A DNA stretch of 64,000 nucleotides from Hydractinia symbiolongicarpus (GCF_029227915.1 NC_079885.1:16069001-16133000), one strand, 5' to 3'; positions 33,345 through 45,840 are shown, numbered from the stretch's first letter. Notes: generated by a model not told the origin, from the letters alone. Translations and numbers: made by a program.

Positions 33345-33793
33345 AAACAAACGGGCAGATATCTACGATTTATTAGCACATTACATCGAAAATGGTTTAA
33401 ACTTTAAAGGTCATATTTCTTGACTGGGTGATCGGAAATAGGTCGTGTTTATGTGCATTTGAAAGCTCTTTTTAAGTGCTATCCATTATTTACGACAACC
33501 ATGCGCTTTAAGATTTCCGGTAAAGAGTTTCGACGAAGGCAATATAGGGTACTTTCAGATTTAATTTTCATATGACAAAGTTAATTAGCAAATTAACTAC
33601 ATCGCCATTTTCTTTGTCTGACGCTCGTAATCCATTCATTTGCGACGTGGCGCATTTATTGCAGCCAGATCGTAGCCGTTTTGAGGGAAAGAAACTTCTA
33701 ATCACGTCCCTTACTTGATTTACTCAGCGGCTATAGCGTAAAAAAGATACGTCACAGTCGTAATGATAAATAATGTAACGTGAAAAAGTCAAT

Positions 33794-33912
33794 AGCCTAC
33801 GACACCGGGAGTTCCCAGGCGGTCCTCCATCCAAGTACTATCCCGGCCCGACGATGCTTAACTTCCGTGATCGGACGAGAACAGGTGTGTTCATCGTGGT
33901 ATGGTCGTAGAC
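33794..33912 (-). rRNA. 5S rRNA: 5S ribosomal RNA gene
   Basis: R flank; G87A in the C box. Confidence 0.96.
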
Positions 33913-34362
33913 AAGCATACGGGCAGATATCTACGATTTATTAGCACATTACATCGAAAATGGTTCAAATTTTAAAGGTCATATTTCTTGACTGGGTGAT
34001 CGGAAATAGGTCGTGTTTATGTGCATTTGAAAGCTCTTTTTAAGCGCTATCGATTCTGTACGACAATAATGCGCTTTAAGATTTCCGGTAAAAAGTTCCA
34101 ACGAAGGCAATCTAGGGTACTTGCAGACTTAATTTTCATATGACAAAGTTATTTAGCAAAGCAACTACATCGCCATTTTCTTTGTCTGATGCTCGTAATC
34201 CATTCATTTGCGACGTGGCGCATTTATTGCAGCAAGATTGCAGCCGTTTTGAAGGGAAAGCAACTTCTAATCATGTCCCTTACTTGATTTACTCAGCGGC
34301 TATTGCGTAAAAAAGATACGTCACAGTCATAATGATAAATAATGTAACGTGAAAAAGTCAAT

Positions 34363-34481
34363 AGCCTACGACACCGGGAGTTCCCAGGCGGTCCCCCATT
34401 CAAGTACTATCCCGGCCCGACGATGCTTAACTTCCGTGATCGGACGAGAACAGGTGTGTTCATCGTGGTATGGTCGTAGAC
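34363..34481 (-). rRNA. 5S rRNA: 5S ribosomal RNA gene (Z type)
   Basis: K flank, G82A, 564-bp spacer upstream; the spacer has TTTCCGAAAAAAAG in place of TTTCCGGTAAAAAG. Confidence 0.95.
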
Positions 34482-34926
34482 AAACAAACGGGCAGATATC
34501 TACGATTTATTAGCACATTACATCGAAAATGGTTTAAACTTTAAAGGTCATATTTCTTGACTGGATCATCCGAAATAGGTCGTGTTTATGTGCATTTGAA
34601 AGCTCTTTTCAAGCGCTATCCATTAATTACGACAACCATGCGCTTTAAGATTTCCGAAAAAAAGTTCCAACGAAGGCAATCTAGGGTACTTTCAGACTTA
34701 ATTTTCATATGACAAAGTTAATTAGCAAATACATCGCCATTTTATTTGTCTGACGCTCGTAATCTATTCATTTGCGACGTGGCGCATTTATTGCAGCCAG
34801 ATTGTAGCCGTTTTGAAGGAAAAGAAACTTCTAATCACGTCTTTTACTTGATTTACTCAGTGGCTATTGCGTCAAAAAGATACGTCACAGTCGTAATGAT
34901 AAATAATTTAACGTGAAAAAGTCAAT

Positions 34927-35045
34927 AGCCTACGACACCGGGAGTTCCCAGGCGGTGCCCCATCCAAGTACTATCCCGGCCCGACGATGCTTAACTTCCG
35001 TGATCGGACGAGAACAGGTGTGTTCATCGTGGTATGGTCGTAGAC
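34927..35045 (-). rRNA. 5S rRNA: 5S ribosomal RNA gene (X type)
   Basis: K flank, G89C. The upstream spacer again lacks 5 bp (564 bp), unlike other X copies. The downstream T run is T5 (GCGTCAAAAAG). Confidence 0.95.
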
Positions 35046-35490
35046 AAACAAACGGGCAGATATCTACGATTTATTAGCACATTACATTGAAAATGGTTTA
35101 AACTTTAAAGGTCATATTTCTTGACTGGATTATCCGAAATAGGTCGTGTTTATGTGCATTTGAAAGCTCTTTTCAAGCGCTATCCATTAATTACGACAAC
35201 CATGCGCTTTAAGATTTCCGGTAAAAAGTTCCAACGAAGGCAATCTAGGGTACTTTCAGACTTAATTTTCATATGACAAAGTTAATTAGCAAATACATCG
35301 CCATTTTCTTTGTCTGACGCTCGTAATCTATTCATTTGCGACGTGGCGCATTTATTGCAGCCAGATTGTAGCCGTTTTGAAGGAAAAGAAACTTCTAATC
35401 ACGTCTTTTACTTGATTTACTCCGCGGCTATTGCGTCAAAAAGATACGTCACAGTCGTAATGATAAATAATTTAACGTGAAAAAGTCAAT

Positions 35491-35609
35491 AGCCTACGAC
35501 ACCGGGAGTTCCCAGGCGGTGCCCCATCCAAGTACTATCCCGGCCCGACGATGCTTAACTTCCGTGATCGGACGAGAACAGGTGTGTTCATCGTGGTATG
35601 GTCGTAGAC
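35491..35609 (-). rRNA. 5S rRNA: 5S ribosomal RNA gene
   Basis: G89C; R-like flank AAGTATACGG on the plus strand; spacer ATTACCTCGAG. Repeated at 37762-37880. Confidence 0.95.
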
Positions 35610-36059
35610 AAGTATACGGGCAGATATCTACGATTTATTAGCACATTACCTCGAGAATGGTTCAAACTTTAAAGGTCATATTTCTTGACTGGATCTTCCG
35701 AAATAGGTCGTGTTTATGTGCATTTGAAAGGTGTTTTCAGGCGCTATCTATTAATTACGACAACCATGCGCTTTAAGATTTCCGGTAAAAAGTTCCAACG
35801 AAGGCAATCTAGGGTACTTGCAGACTTAATTTTCATATAACAAAGTTAATTAGCAAAGTGAGTACATCGCCATTTTCTTTGTCTGATGCTCGTAATCCAT
35901 TCATTTGCGACGTGGCGCATTTATTGCAGCAAGATTGTAGCCGTTTTGAAGGGAAAGAAACTTCTAATCATGTCCCTTACTTGATTTACTCAGCGGCTAT
36001 TGCGTAAAAAACATACGTCACAGTCGTAATGATAAATAATGTAACGTGAAAAAGTCAAT

Positions 36060-36178
36060 AGCCTACGACACCGGGAGTTCCCAGGCGGTCCCCCATCCAA
36101 GTACTATCCCGGCCCGACGATGCTTAACTTCCGTGATCGGACGAGAACAGGTATGTTCATCGTGGTATGGTCGTAGAC
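36060..36178 (-). rRNA. 5S rRNA: 5S ribosomal RNA gene
   Basis: K flank; C26T. The upstream spacer has CATTTGAGAGC and TAAGACTTCC. Repeated at 38331-38449. Confidence 0.96.
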
Positions 36179-36628
36179 AAACAAACGGGCAGATATCTAC
36201 GATTTATTAGCACATTACATCGAAAATGGTTTAAACTTTAAAGGTCTTATTTCTTGACTGGATTATCCGAAATAGGTCGTGTTTATGTGCATTTGAGAGC
36301 TCTTTTCAAGCGCTATCCATTATTTACGACAACCATGCGCTTTAAGACTTCCGGTAAAAAGTTCCAACGAAGGCAATCTAGGGTACTTTCAGACTTAATT
36401 TTTATATGACAAAGTTAATTAGCAAATTAACTACATCGCCATTTTTGTTGTCTGACGCTCGTAATCCATTCATTTGCGACGTGGCGCATTTATTGCAGCC
36501 AGATCGTAGCCCTTTTGAATGGAAAGAAACTTCTAATCACGTCCCTTACTTCATTTACTCAGCGGCTATTGCGTAAAAAAGATACGTCACAGTCGTAATG
36601 ATAAATATTTTAACGTGAAAAAGCCAAT

Positions 36629-36747
36629 AGCCTACGACATCGGGAGTTCCCAGGCGGTCCCCCATCCAAGTACTATCCCGGCCCGACGATGCTTAACTTC
36701 CGTGATCGGACGAGAACAGGTGTGTTCATCGTGGTATGGTCGTAGAC
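36629..36747 (-). rRNA. 5S rRNA: 5S ribosomal RNA gene
   Basis: R flank; G108A near helix I, and 3' flank ATTGGC before T5. This subtype (spacer GAATATGG, GAGCTACCC) recurs at 38900, 41174, 45722 and 46291. Confidence 0.95.
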
Positions 36748-37197
36748 AAGCATACGGGCAGATATCTACGATTTATTAGCACATTACATCGAATATGGTT
36801 CAAACTATAAAGGTCATATTTCTTGACTGGATTATCCGAAATAGGTCGTGTTTATGTGCATTTGAAATCTCTTTTCAAGAGCTACCCATTATTTACGACA
36901 ACCATGCGCTTTAAGATTTCCGGTAAAAAGTTCCAACGAAGGCAATCTAGGGTACTTTCAGACTTAATTTTCATATGACAAAGTTAATTAGCAAATTAAC
37001 TACATCGCCATTTTCTTTGTCTGACGCTCGTAATCCATTCATTTGCGACGTGGCGCATTTATTGCAGCCATATCGTAGCCGTTTTGAAGGGAAAGAAACT
37101 TTTAATCACGTCCCTTACTTGATTTTCTCAGCGGCTATTGCGTAAAAAAGATACGTCACAGTCGTAATGATAAATAATTTAACGTGAAAAAGTCAAT

Positions 37198-37316
37198 AGC
37201 CTACGACACCGGGAGTTCCCAGGCGGTCCCCCATCCAAGTACTATCCCGGCCCGACGATGCTTAACTTCCGTGATCGGACGAGAACAGGTGTGTTCATCG
37301 TGGTATGGTCGTAGAC
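37198..37316 (-). rRNA. 5S rRNA: 5S ribosomal RNA gene, consensus copy
   Basis: Exact consensus, K flank, 564-bp spacer upstream. Confidence 0.97.
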
Positions 37317-37761
37317 AAACAAACGGGCAGATATCTACGATTTATTAGCACATTACATCGAAAATGGTTTAAACTTTAAAGGTCATATTTCTTGATTGGA
37401 TCATCCGAAATAGGTCGTGTTTATGTGCATTTGAAAGCTCTTTTCAAGCGCCATCCATTAATTACGACAACCATGCGCTTTAAGATTTCCGGTAAAAAGT
37501 TCCAACGAAGGCAATCTAGGGTACTTTCAGACTTAATTTTCATATGACAAAGTTAATTAGCAAATACATCGCCATTTTCTTTGTCTGACGCTCGTAATCT
37601 ATTCATTTGCGACGTGGCGCATTTATTGCAGCCAGATTGTAGCCGTTTTGAAGGAAAAGAAACTTCTAATCACGTCTTTTACTTGATTTACTCCGCGGCT
37701 ATTGCGTCAAAAAGATACGTCACAGTCGTAATGATAAATAATTTAACGTGAAAAAGTCAAT

Positions 37762-37880
37762 AGCCTACGACACCGGGAGTTCCCAGGCGGTGCCCCATCC
37801 AAGTACTATCCCGGCCCGACGATGCTTAACTTCCGTGATCGGACGAGAACAGGTGTGTTCATCGTGGTATGGTCGTAGAC
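37762..37880 (-). rRNA. 5S rRNA: 5S ribosomal RNA gene
   Basis: G89C; duplicate of 35491-35609. Confidence 0.95.
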
Positions 37881-38330
37881 AAGTATACGGGCAGATATCT
37901 ACGATTTATTAGCACATTACCTCGAGAATGGTTCAAACTTTAAAGGTCATATTTCTTGACTGGATCTTCCGAAATAGGTCGTGTTTATGTGCATTTGAAA
38001 GCTCTTTTCAGGCGCTATCCATTAATTACGACAACCATGCGCTTTAAGATTGCCGGTAAAAAGTTCCAACGAAGGCAATCTAGGGTACTTGCAGACTTAA
38101 TTTTCATATAACAAAGTTAATTAGCAAAGTGAGTACATCGCCATTTTCTTTGTCTGATGCTCGTAATCCATTCATTTGCGACGTGGCGCATTTATTGCAG
38201 CAAGATTGTAGCCGTTTTGAAGGGAAAGAAACTTCTAATCATGTCCCTTACTTGATTTACTCAGCGGCTATTGCGTAAAAAACATACGTCACAGTCGTAA
38301 TGATAAATAATGTAACGTGAAAAAGTCAAT

Positions 38331-38449
38331 AGCCTACGACACCGGGAGTTCCCAGGCGGTCCCCCATCCAAGTACTATCCCGGCCCGACGATGCTTAACT
38401 TCCGTGATCGGACGAGAACAGGTATGTTCATCGTGGTATGGTCGTAGAC
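38331..38449 (-). rRNA. 5S rRNA: 5S ribosomal RNA gene
   Basis: C26T, K flank; duplicate of 36060-36178. Confidence 0.96.
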
Positions 38450-38899
38450 AAACAAACGGGCAGATATCTACGATTTATTAGCACATTACATCGAAAATGG
38501 TTTAAACTTTAAAGGTCTTATTTCTTGACTGGATTATCCGAAATAGGTCGTGTTTATGTGCATTTGAGAGCTCTTTTCAAGCGCTATCCATTATTTACGA
38601 CAACCATGCGCTTTAAGACTTCCGGTAAAAAGTTCCAACGAAGGCAATCTAGGGTACTTTCAGACTTAATTTTTATATGACAAAGTTAATTAGCAAATTA
38701 ACTACATCGCCATTTTTGTTGTCTGACGCTCGTAATCCATTCATTTGCGACGTGGCGCATTTATTGCAGCCAGATCGTAGCCCTTTTGAATGGAAAGAAA
38801 CTTCTAATCACGTCCCTTACTTCATTTACTCAGCGGCTATTGCGTAAAAAAGATACGTCACAGTCGTAATGATAAATATTTTAACGTGAAAAAGCCAAT

Positions 38900-39018
38900 A
38901 GCCTACGACATCGGGAGTTCCCAGGCGGTCCCCCATCCAAGTACTATCCCGGCCCGACGATGCTTAACTTCCGTGATCGGAGGAGAACAGGTGTGTTCAT
39001 CGTGGTATGGTCGTAGAC
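38900..39018 (-). rRNA. 5S rRNA: 5S ribosomal RNA gene
   Basis: R flank; G37C and G108A. Duplicate of 36629-36747 with G37C added, so G37C arose after the duplication. Confidence 0.95.
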
Positions 39019-39468
39019 AAGCATACGGGCAGATATCTACGATTTATTAGCACATTACATCGAATATGGTTCAAACTATAAAGGTCATATTTCTTGACTG
39101 GATTATCCGAAATAGGTCGTGTTTATGTGCATTTGAAATCTCTTTTCAAGAGCTACCCATTATTTACGACAACCATGCGCTTTAAGATTTCCGGTAAAAA
39201 GTTCCAACGAAGGCAATCTAGGGTACTTTCAGACTTAATTTTCATATGACAAAGTTAATTAGCAAATTAACTACATCGCCATTTTCTTTGTCTGACGCTC
39301 GTAATCCATTCATTTGCGACGTGGCGCATTTATTGCAGCCATATCGTAGCCGTTTTGAAGGGAAAGAAACTTTTAATCACGTCCCTTACTTGATTTTCTC
39401 AGCGGCTATTGCGTAAAAAAGATACGTCACAGTCGTAATGATAAATAATTTAACGTGAAAAAGTCAAT

Positions 39469-39587
39469 AGCCTACGACACCGGGAGTTCCCAGGCGGTCC
39501 CCCATCCAAGTACTATCCCGGCCCGACGATGCTTAACTTCCGTGATCGGACGAGAACAGGTGTGTTCATCGCGGTATGGTCGTAGAC
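39469..39587 (-). rRNA. 5S rRNA: 5S ribosomal RNA gene
   Basis: K flank; A16G. Duplicate of 37198-37316, but its upstream spacer has the palindrome instead of the 5-bp deletion. Confidence 0.95.
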
Positions 39588-40036
39588 AAACAAACGGGCA
39601 GATATCTACGATTTATTAGCACATTACATCGAAAATGGTTTAAACTTTAAAGGTCATATTTCTTGATTGGATCATCCGAAATAGGTCGTGTTTATGTGCA
39701 TTTGAAAGCTCTTTTCAAGCGCCATCCATTAATTACGACAACCATGCGCTTTAAGATTTCCGGTAAAAAGTTCCAACGAAGGCAATCTAGGGTACTTTCA
39801 GACTTAATTTTCATATGACAAAGTTAATTAGCAAATTAACTACATCGCCATTTTCTTTGTCTGACGCTCGTAATCCATTCATTTGCGACGTGGTGCATTT
39901 ATTGCAGCCAGATCGTAGCCGTTTTGAAGGGAAAGAAACTTCTAATCACGTCCCTTACTTGATTTACTCAGCGGCTATTGCGTAAAAAAGATACGTCACA
40001 GTCGTAATGATAAATAATTTAACGTGAAAAGTCAAT

Positions 40037-40155
40037 AGCCTACGACACCGGGAGTTCCCAAGCGGTCCCCCATCCAAGTACTATCCCGGCCCGACGATGC
40101 TTAACTTCCGTGATCGGACGAGAACAGGTGTGTTCATCGTGGTATGGTCGTAGAC
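40037..40155 (-). rRNA. 5S rRNA: 5S ribosomal RNA gene, T4 terminator
   Basis: R flank; C95T in the C box. The first terminator is TTTT. This is the first of eleven T4 copies. Confidence 0.95.
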
Positions 40156-40593
40156 AAGCATACGGGCAGATATCTACGATTTATTAGCACATTACATCGA
40201 AAATGGTTCAAACTTTAAAGGTCATATTTCTTGACTGGATTATACGAAATAGGTCGTGTTTATGTGCATTTGAAAGCTCTTTTCAAGCGCTATCCATTAT
40301 TTACGACAACCGTGCGCTTTAAGATTTCCGGTAAAAAGTTCCAACGAAGGCAATCTAGGGTACTTTCAGACTTAATTTTCATATGACAAAGTTAATTAGC
40401 AAAGTAACTACATCGCCATTTTCTTTGTCTGACGCTCGTAATCCATTTATTTGCGACGTGGCGCATTTATTGCAGCAAGATTGTAGCCGTTTTAATGGAA
40501 AGCAACTTCTAATCACGTCCCTTACTTGATTTACTCAGCGTCTATTGCGTAAAAAAGATACGTCACAGTCGTAATGATAAATAATGTAACGTG

Positions 40594-40596
40594 AAA
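40594..40596 (-). terminator. Broken Pol III terminator (T3)
   Basis: After the gene at 40605-40723 the minus strand reads TGACTATTTCAC, leaving only three T. The next run of four or more T is the T6 about 50 nt beyond the gene. Confidence 0.75.
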
Positions 40597-40604
40597 TAGT
40601 CAAT

Positions 40605-40723
40605 AGCCTACGACACCGGGAGATCCCAGGCGGTCCCCCATCCAAGTACTATCCCGGCCCGACGATGCTTAACTTCCGTGATCGGACGAGAACAGGTATG
40701 TTCATCGTGGTATGGTCGTAGAC
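40605..40723 (-). rRNA. 5S rRNA: 5S rRNA gene variant, loop E change and T3 terminator
   Basis: K flank; C26T and A101T. A101 lies in loop E opposite A74, a conserved motif contacted by ribosomal protein and TFIIIA in known 5S RNAs. The first terminator is broken, so a longer transcript is expected if it is active. It may be a pseudogene. Confidence 0.93.
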
Positions 40724-41173
40724 AAACAAACGGGCAGATATCTACGATTTATTAGCACATTACATCGAAAATGGTTTAAACTTTAAAGGTCTTATTTCTT
40801 GACTGGATTATCCGAAATAGGTCGTGTTTATGTGCATTTGAGAGCTCTTTTCAAGCGCTATCAATTATTTACGACAACCATGCGCTTTAAGACTTCCGGT
40901 AAAAAGTTCCAACGAAGGCAATCTAGGGTACTTTCAGACTTAATTTTTATATGACAAAGTTAATTAGCAAATTAACTACATCGCCATTTTTGTTGTCTGA
41001 CGCTCGTAATCCATTCATTTGCGACGTGGCGCATTTATTGCAGCCAGATCGTAGCCCTTTTGAATGGAAAGAAACTTCTAATCACGTCCCTTACTTCATT
41101 TACTCAGCGGCTATTGCGTAAAAAAGATACGTCACAGTCGTAATGATAAATATTTTAACGTGAAAAAGCCAAT

Positions 41174-41292
41174 AGCCTACGACATCGGGAGTTCCCAGGC
41201 GGTCCCCCATCCAAGTACTATCCCGGCCCGACGATGCTTAACTTCCGTGATCGGACGAGAACAGGTGTGTTCATCGTGGTATGGTCGTAGAC
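41174..41292 (-). rRNA. 5S rRNA: 5S ribosomal RNA gene
   Basis: R flank, G108A; belongs to the GAGCTACCC subtype. Confidence 0.95.
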
Positions 41293-41742
41293 AAGCATAC
41301 GGGCAGATATCTACGATTTATTAGCACATTACATCGAATATGGTTCAAACTATAAAGGTCATATTTCTTGACTGGATTATCCGAAATAGGTCGTGTTTAT
41401 GTGCATTTGAAATCTCTTTTCAAGAGCTACCCATTATTTACGACAACCATGCGCTTTAAGATTTCCGGTAAAAAGTTCCAACGAAGGCAATCTAGGGTAC
41501 TTTCAGACTTAATTTTCATATGACAAAGTTAATTAGCAAATTAACTACATCGCCATTTTCTTTGTCTGACGCTCGTAATCCATTCATTTGCGACGTGGCG
41601 CATTTATTGCAGCCATATCGTAGCCGTTTTGAAGGGAAAGAAACTTTTAATCACGTCCCTTACTTGATTTTCTCAGCGGCTATTGCGTAAAAAAGATACG
41701 TCACAGTCGTAATGATAAATAATTTAACGTGAAAAAGTCAAT

Positions 41743-41861
41743 AGCCTACGACACCGGGAGTTCCCAGGCGGTCCCCCATCCAAGTACTATCCCGGCCCGA
41801 CGATGCTTAACTTCCGTGATCGGACGAGAACAGGTGTGTTCATCGTGGTATGGTCGTAGAC
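41743..41861 (-). rRNA. 5S rRNA: 5S ribosomal RNA gene, consensus copy
   Basis: Exact consensus with R flank. The genes from here to 42998 recur 5,117 bp later (46860-48115). Confidence 0.97.
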
Positions 41862-42311
41862 AAGCATACGGGCAGATATCTACGATTTATTAGCACATTA
41901 CATCGAAAATGGTTCAAACTTTAAAGGTCATATTTCTTGACTGGATTATCCGAAATAGGTCGTGTTTATGTGCATTTGAAAGCTCTTTTCAAGCGCTATC
42001 CATTATTTACGACAACCGTGCGCTTTAAGATTTCCGGTAAAAAGTTCCAACGAAGGCAATCTAGGGTACTTTCAGACTTAATTTTCATATGACAAAGTTA
42101 ATTAGCAAATTAACTACATCGCCATTTTCTTTGTCTGACGCTCGTAATTCATTCATTTGCGACGTGGCGCATTTATTGCAGCCAGATCGTAGCCGTTTTG
42201 AAGGGAAAGAAACTTCTAATCACGTCCCTTACTTGATTTACTCAGCGGCTATTGCGTAAAAAAGATACGTCACAGTCGTAATGATAAATAATGTAACGTG
42301 AAAAAGTCAAT

Positions 42312-42430
42312 AGCCTACGACACCGGGAGTTCCCAGGCGGTCCCCCATTCAAGTACTATCCCGGCCCGACGATGCTTAACTTCCGTGATCGGACGAGAAC
42401 AGGTGTGTTCATCGTGGTATGGTCGTAGAC
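42312..42430 (-). rRNA. 5S rRNA: 5S ribosomal RNA gene
   Basis: K flank; G82A, here without the 5-bp spacer deletion. Confidence 0.95.
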
Positions 42431-42879
42431 AAACAAACGGGCAGATATCTACGATTTATTAGCACATTACATCGAAAATGGTTTAAACTTTAAAGGTCAT
42501 ATTTCTTGATTGGATCATCCGAAATAGGTCGTGTTTATGTGCATTTGAAAGCTCTTTTCAAGCGCCATCCATTAATTACGACAACCATGCGCTTTAAGAT
42601 TTCCGGTAAAAAGTTCCAACGAAGGCAATCTAGGGTACTTTCAGACTTAATTTTCATATGACAAAGTTAATTAGCAAATTAACTACATCGCCATTTTCTT
42701 TGTCTGACGCTCGTAATCCATTCATTTGCGACGTGGTGCATTTATTGCAGCCAGATCGTAGCCGTTTTGAAGAGAAAGAAACTTCTAATCACGTCCCTTA
42801 CTTGATTTACTCAGCGGCTATTGCGTAAAAAAGATACGTCACAGTCGTAATGATAAATAATTTAACGTGAAAAGTCAAT

Positions 42880-42998
42880 AGCCTACGACACCGGGAGTTC
42901 CCAGGCGGTCCCCCATCCAAGTACTATCCCGGCCCGACGATGCTTAACTTCCGTGATCGGACGAGAACAGGTGTGTTCATCGTGGTATGGTCGTAGAC
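42880..42998 (-). rRNA. 5S rRNA: 5S ribosomal RNA gene, T4 terminator
   Basis: Exact consensus, R flank, TTTT terminator; upstream spacer TTCCGATAAAAAG. Confidence 0.96.
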
Positions 42999-43436
42999 AA
43001 GCATACGGGCAGATATCTACGATTTATTAGCACATTACATCGAAAATGGTTCAAACTTTAAAGGTCATATTTCTTGACTGGATTATACGAAATAGGTCGT
43101 GTTTATGTGCATTTGAAAGCTCTTTTCAAGCGCTATCCATTATTTACGACAACCGTGCGCTTTAAGATTTCCGATAAAAAGTTCCAACGAAGGCAATCTA
43201 GGGTACTTTCAGACTTAATTTTCATATGACAAAGTTAATTAGCAAAGTAACTACATCGCCATTTTCTTTGTCTGACGCTCGTAATCCATTTATTTGCGAC
43301 GTGGCGCATTTATTGCAGCAAGATTGTAGCCGTTTTAATGGAAAGCAACTTCTAATCACGTCCCTTACTTGATTTACTCAGCGTCTATTGCGTAAAAAAG
43401 ATACGTCACAGTCGTAAAGATAAATAATGTAACGTG

Positions 43437-43439
43437 AAA
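43437..43439 (-). terminator. Broken Pol III terminator (T3)
   Basis: TATTTCAC follows the gene at 43448-43566. Confidence 0.75.
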
Positions 43440-43447
43440 TAGTCAAT

Positions 43448-43566
43448 AGCCTACGACACCGGGAGATCCCAGGCGGTGCCCCATCCAAGTACTATCCCGA
43501 CCCGACGATGCTTAACTTCTGTGATCGGACGAGAACAGGTATGTTCATCGTGGTATGGTCGTAGAC
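43448..43566 (-). rRNA. 5S rRNA: 5S rRNA gene, probable pseudogene
   Basis: K flank; C26T, G47A, C67T, G89C and A101T, plus the T3 terminator. Changes fall in helix III, the intermediate element, the C box and loop E. The same set is found at 49702-49820. Confidence 0.9.
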
Positions 43567-44016
43567 AAACAAACGGGCAGATATCTACGATTTATTAGCA
43601 CATTACATCGAAAATGGTTCATACTTTAAAGGTCATATTTCTTGACTGGATCATTCGAAATAGGTCGTGTTTATGTGCATTTGAAAGCTCATTTCAAGCG
43701 CTATCCATTAATTACGATAACCATGCGCTTTAAGATTTCCGGTAAAAAGTTCCAACAAAGGCAATCTAGGGTACTTTCAGACTTAATTTTCATATGACAA
43801 AGTTAATTAGCAAATTAACTACATCGCCATTTTCTTTGTCTGACGCTCGTAATCCATTCATTTGCGACGTGGCGCATTTATTGCAGCCATATCGTAGCCG
43901 TTTTGAAGGGAAAGAAACTTTTAATCACGTCCCTTACTTGATTTTCTCAGCGGCTATTGCGTAAAAAAGATACGTCACAGTCGTAATGATAAATAATTTA
44001 ACGTGAAAAAGTCAAT

Positions 44017-44135
44017 AGCCTACGACACCGGGAGTTCCCAGGCGGTCCCCCATCCAAGTACTATCCCGGCCCGACGATGCTTAACTTCCGTGATCGGACG
44101 AGAACAGGTGTGTTCATCGTGGTATGGTCGTAGAC
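44017..44135 (-). rRNA. 5S rRNA: 5S ribosomal RNA gene, consensus copy
   Basis: Exact consensus with K flank and T5 terminator. Confidence 0.97.
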
Positions 44136-44584
44136 AAACAAACGGGCAGATATCTACGATTTATTAGCACATTACATCGAAAATGGTTTAAACTTTAAAG
44201 GTCATATTTCTTGATTGGATCATCCGAAATAGGTCGTGTTTATGTGCATTTGAAAGCTCTTTTCAAGCGCCATCCATTAATTACGACAACCATGCGCTTT
44301 AAGATTTCCGGTAAAAAGTTCCAACGAAGGCAATCTAGGGTACTTTCAGACTTAATTTTCATATGACAAAGTTAATTAGCAAATTAACTACATCGCCATT
44401 TTCTTTGTCTGACGCTCGTAATCCATTCATTTGCGACGTGGTGCATTTATTGCAGCCAGATCGTAGCCGTTTTGAAGGGAAAGAAACTTCTAATCACGTC
44501 CCTTACTTGATTTACTCAGCGGCTATTGCGTAAAAAAGATACGTCACAGTCGTAATGATAAATAATTTAACGTGAAAAGTCAAT

Positions 44585-44703
44585 AGCCTACGACACCGGG
44601 AGTTCCCAAGCGGGGCCCCATCCAAGTACTATCCCGGCCCGACGATGCTTAACTTCCGTGATCGGACGAGAACAGGTGTGTTCATCGTGGTATGGTCGTA
44701 GAC
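44585..44703 (-). rRNA. 5S rRNA: 5S ribosomal RNA gene, C-box variant, T4
   Basis: R flank; G89C, A90C and C95T, three changes within the C box; TTTT terminator. Confidence 0.94.
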
Positions 44704-45141
44704 AAGCATACGGGCAGATATCTACGATTTATTAGCACATTACATCGAAAATGGTTCAAACTTTAAAGGTCATATTTCTTGACTGGATTATACGAAATAG
44801 GTCGTGTTTATGTGCATTTGAAAGCTCTTTTCAAGCGCTATCCATTATTTACGACAACCGTGCGCTTTAAGATTTCCGGTAAAAAGTTCCAACGAAGGCA
44901 ATCTAGGGTACTTTCAGACTTAATTTTCATATGACAAAGTTAATTAGCAAAGTAACTACATCGCCATTTTCTTTGTCTGACGCTCGTAATCCATTTATTT
45001 GCGACGTGGCGCATTTATTGCAGCAAGATTGTAGCCGTTTTAATGGAAAGCAACTTCTAATCACGTCCCTTACTTGATTTACTCAGCGTCTATTGCGTAA
45101 AAAAGATACGTCACAGTCGTAATGATAAATAATGTAACGTG

Positions 45142-45144
45142 AAA
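45142..45144 (-). terminator. Broken Pol III terminator (T3)
   Basis: TATTTCAC follows the gene at 45153-45271. Confidence 0.75.
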
Positions 45145-45152
45145 TAGTCAAT

Positions 45153-45271
45153 AGCCTACGACACCGGGAGATCCCAGGCGGTCCCCCATCCAAGTACTAT
45201 CCCGGCCCGACGATGCTTAACTTCCGTGATCGGACGAGAACAGGTATGTTCATCGTGGTATGGTCGTAGAC
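45153..45271 (-). rRNA. 5S rRNA: 5S rRNA gene variant, loop E change and T3 terminator
   Basis: K flank; C26T and A101T; matches 40605-40723 at a distance of 4,548 bp. Confidence 0.93.
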
Positions 45272-45721
45272 AAACAAACGGGCAGATATCTACGATTTAT
45301 TAGCACATTACATCGAAAATGGTTTAAACTTTAAAGGTCTTATTTCTTGACTGGATTATCCGAAATAGGTCGTGTTTATGTGCATTTGAGAGCTCTTTTC
45401 AAGCGCTATCAATTATTTACGACAACCATGCGCTTTAAGACTTCCGGTAAAAAGTTCCAACGAAGGCAATCTAGGGTACTTTCAGACTTAATTTTTATAT
45501 GACAAAGTTAATTAGCAAATTAACTACATCGCCATTTTTGTTGTCTGACGCTCGTAATCCATTCATTTGCGACGTGGCGCATTTATTGCAGCCAGATCGT
45601 AGCCCTTTTGAATGGAAAGAAACTTCTAATCACGTCCCTTACTTCATTTACTCAGCGGCTATTGCGTAAAAAAGATACGTCACAGTCGTAATGATAAATA
45701 ATTTAACGTGAAAAAGCCAAT

Positions 45722-45840
45722 AGCCTACGACATCGGGAGTTCCCAGGCGGTCCCCCATCCAAGTACTATCCCGGCCCGACGATGCTTAACTTCCGTGATC
45801 GGACGAGAACAGGTGTGTTCATCGTGGTATGGTCGTAGAC
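45722..45840 (-). rRNA. 5S rRNA: 5S ribosomal RNA gene
   Basis: R flank, G108A. The next unit (46291-46409) is a direct tandem copy of this subtype. Confidence 0.95.

Larger units (their letters stand above)
35285..39826 (-). repeat. 2,271-bp tetramer, two tandem copies
   Basis: Genes ending at 35609, 36178, 36747 and 37316 recur at 37880, 38449, 39018 and 39587, each exactly 2,271 bp on, with shared marks (AAGTATACGG, GAGCTACCC, CTTGATTGG). Confidence 0.82.
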
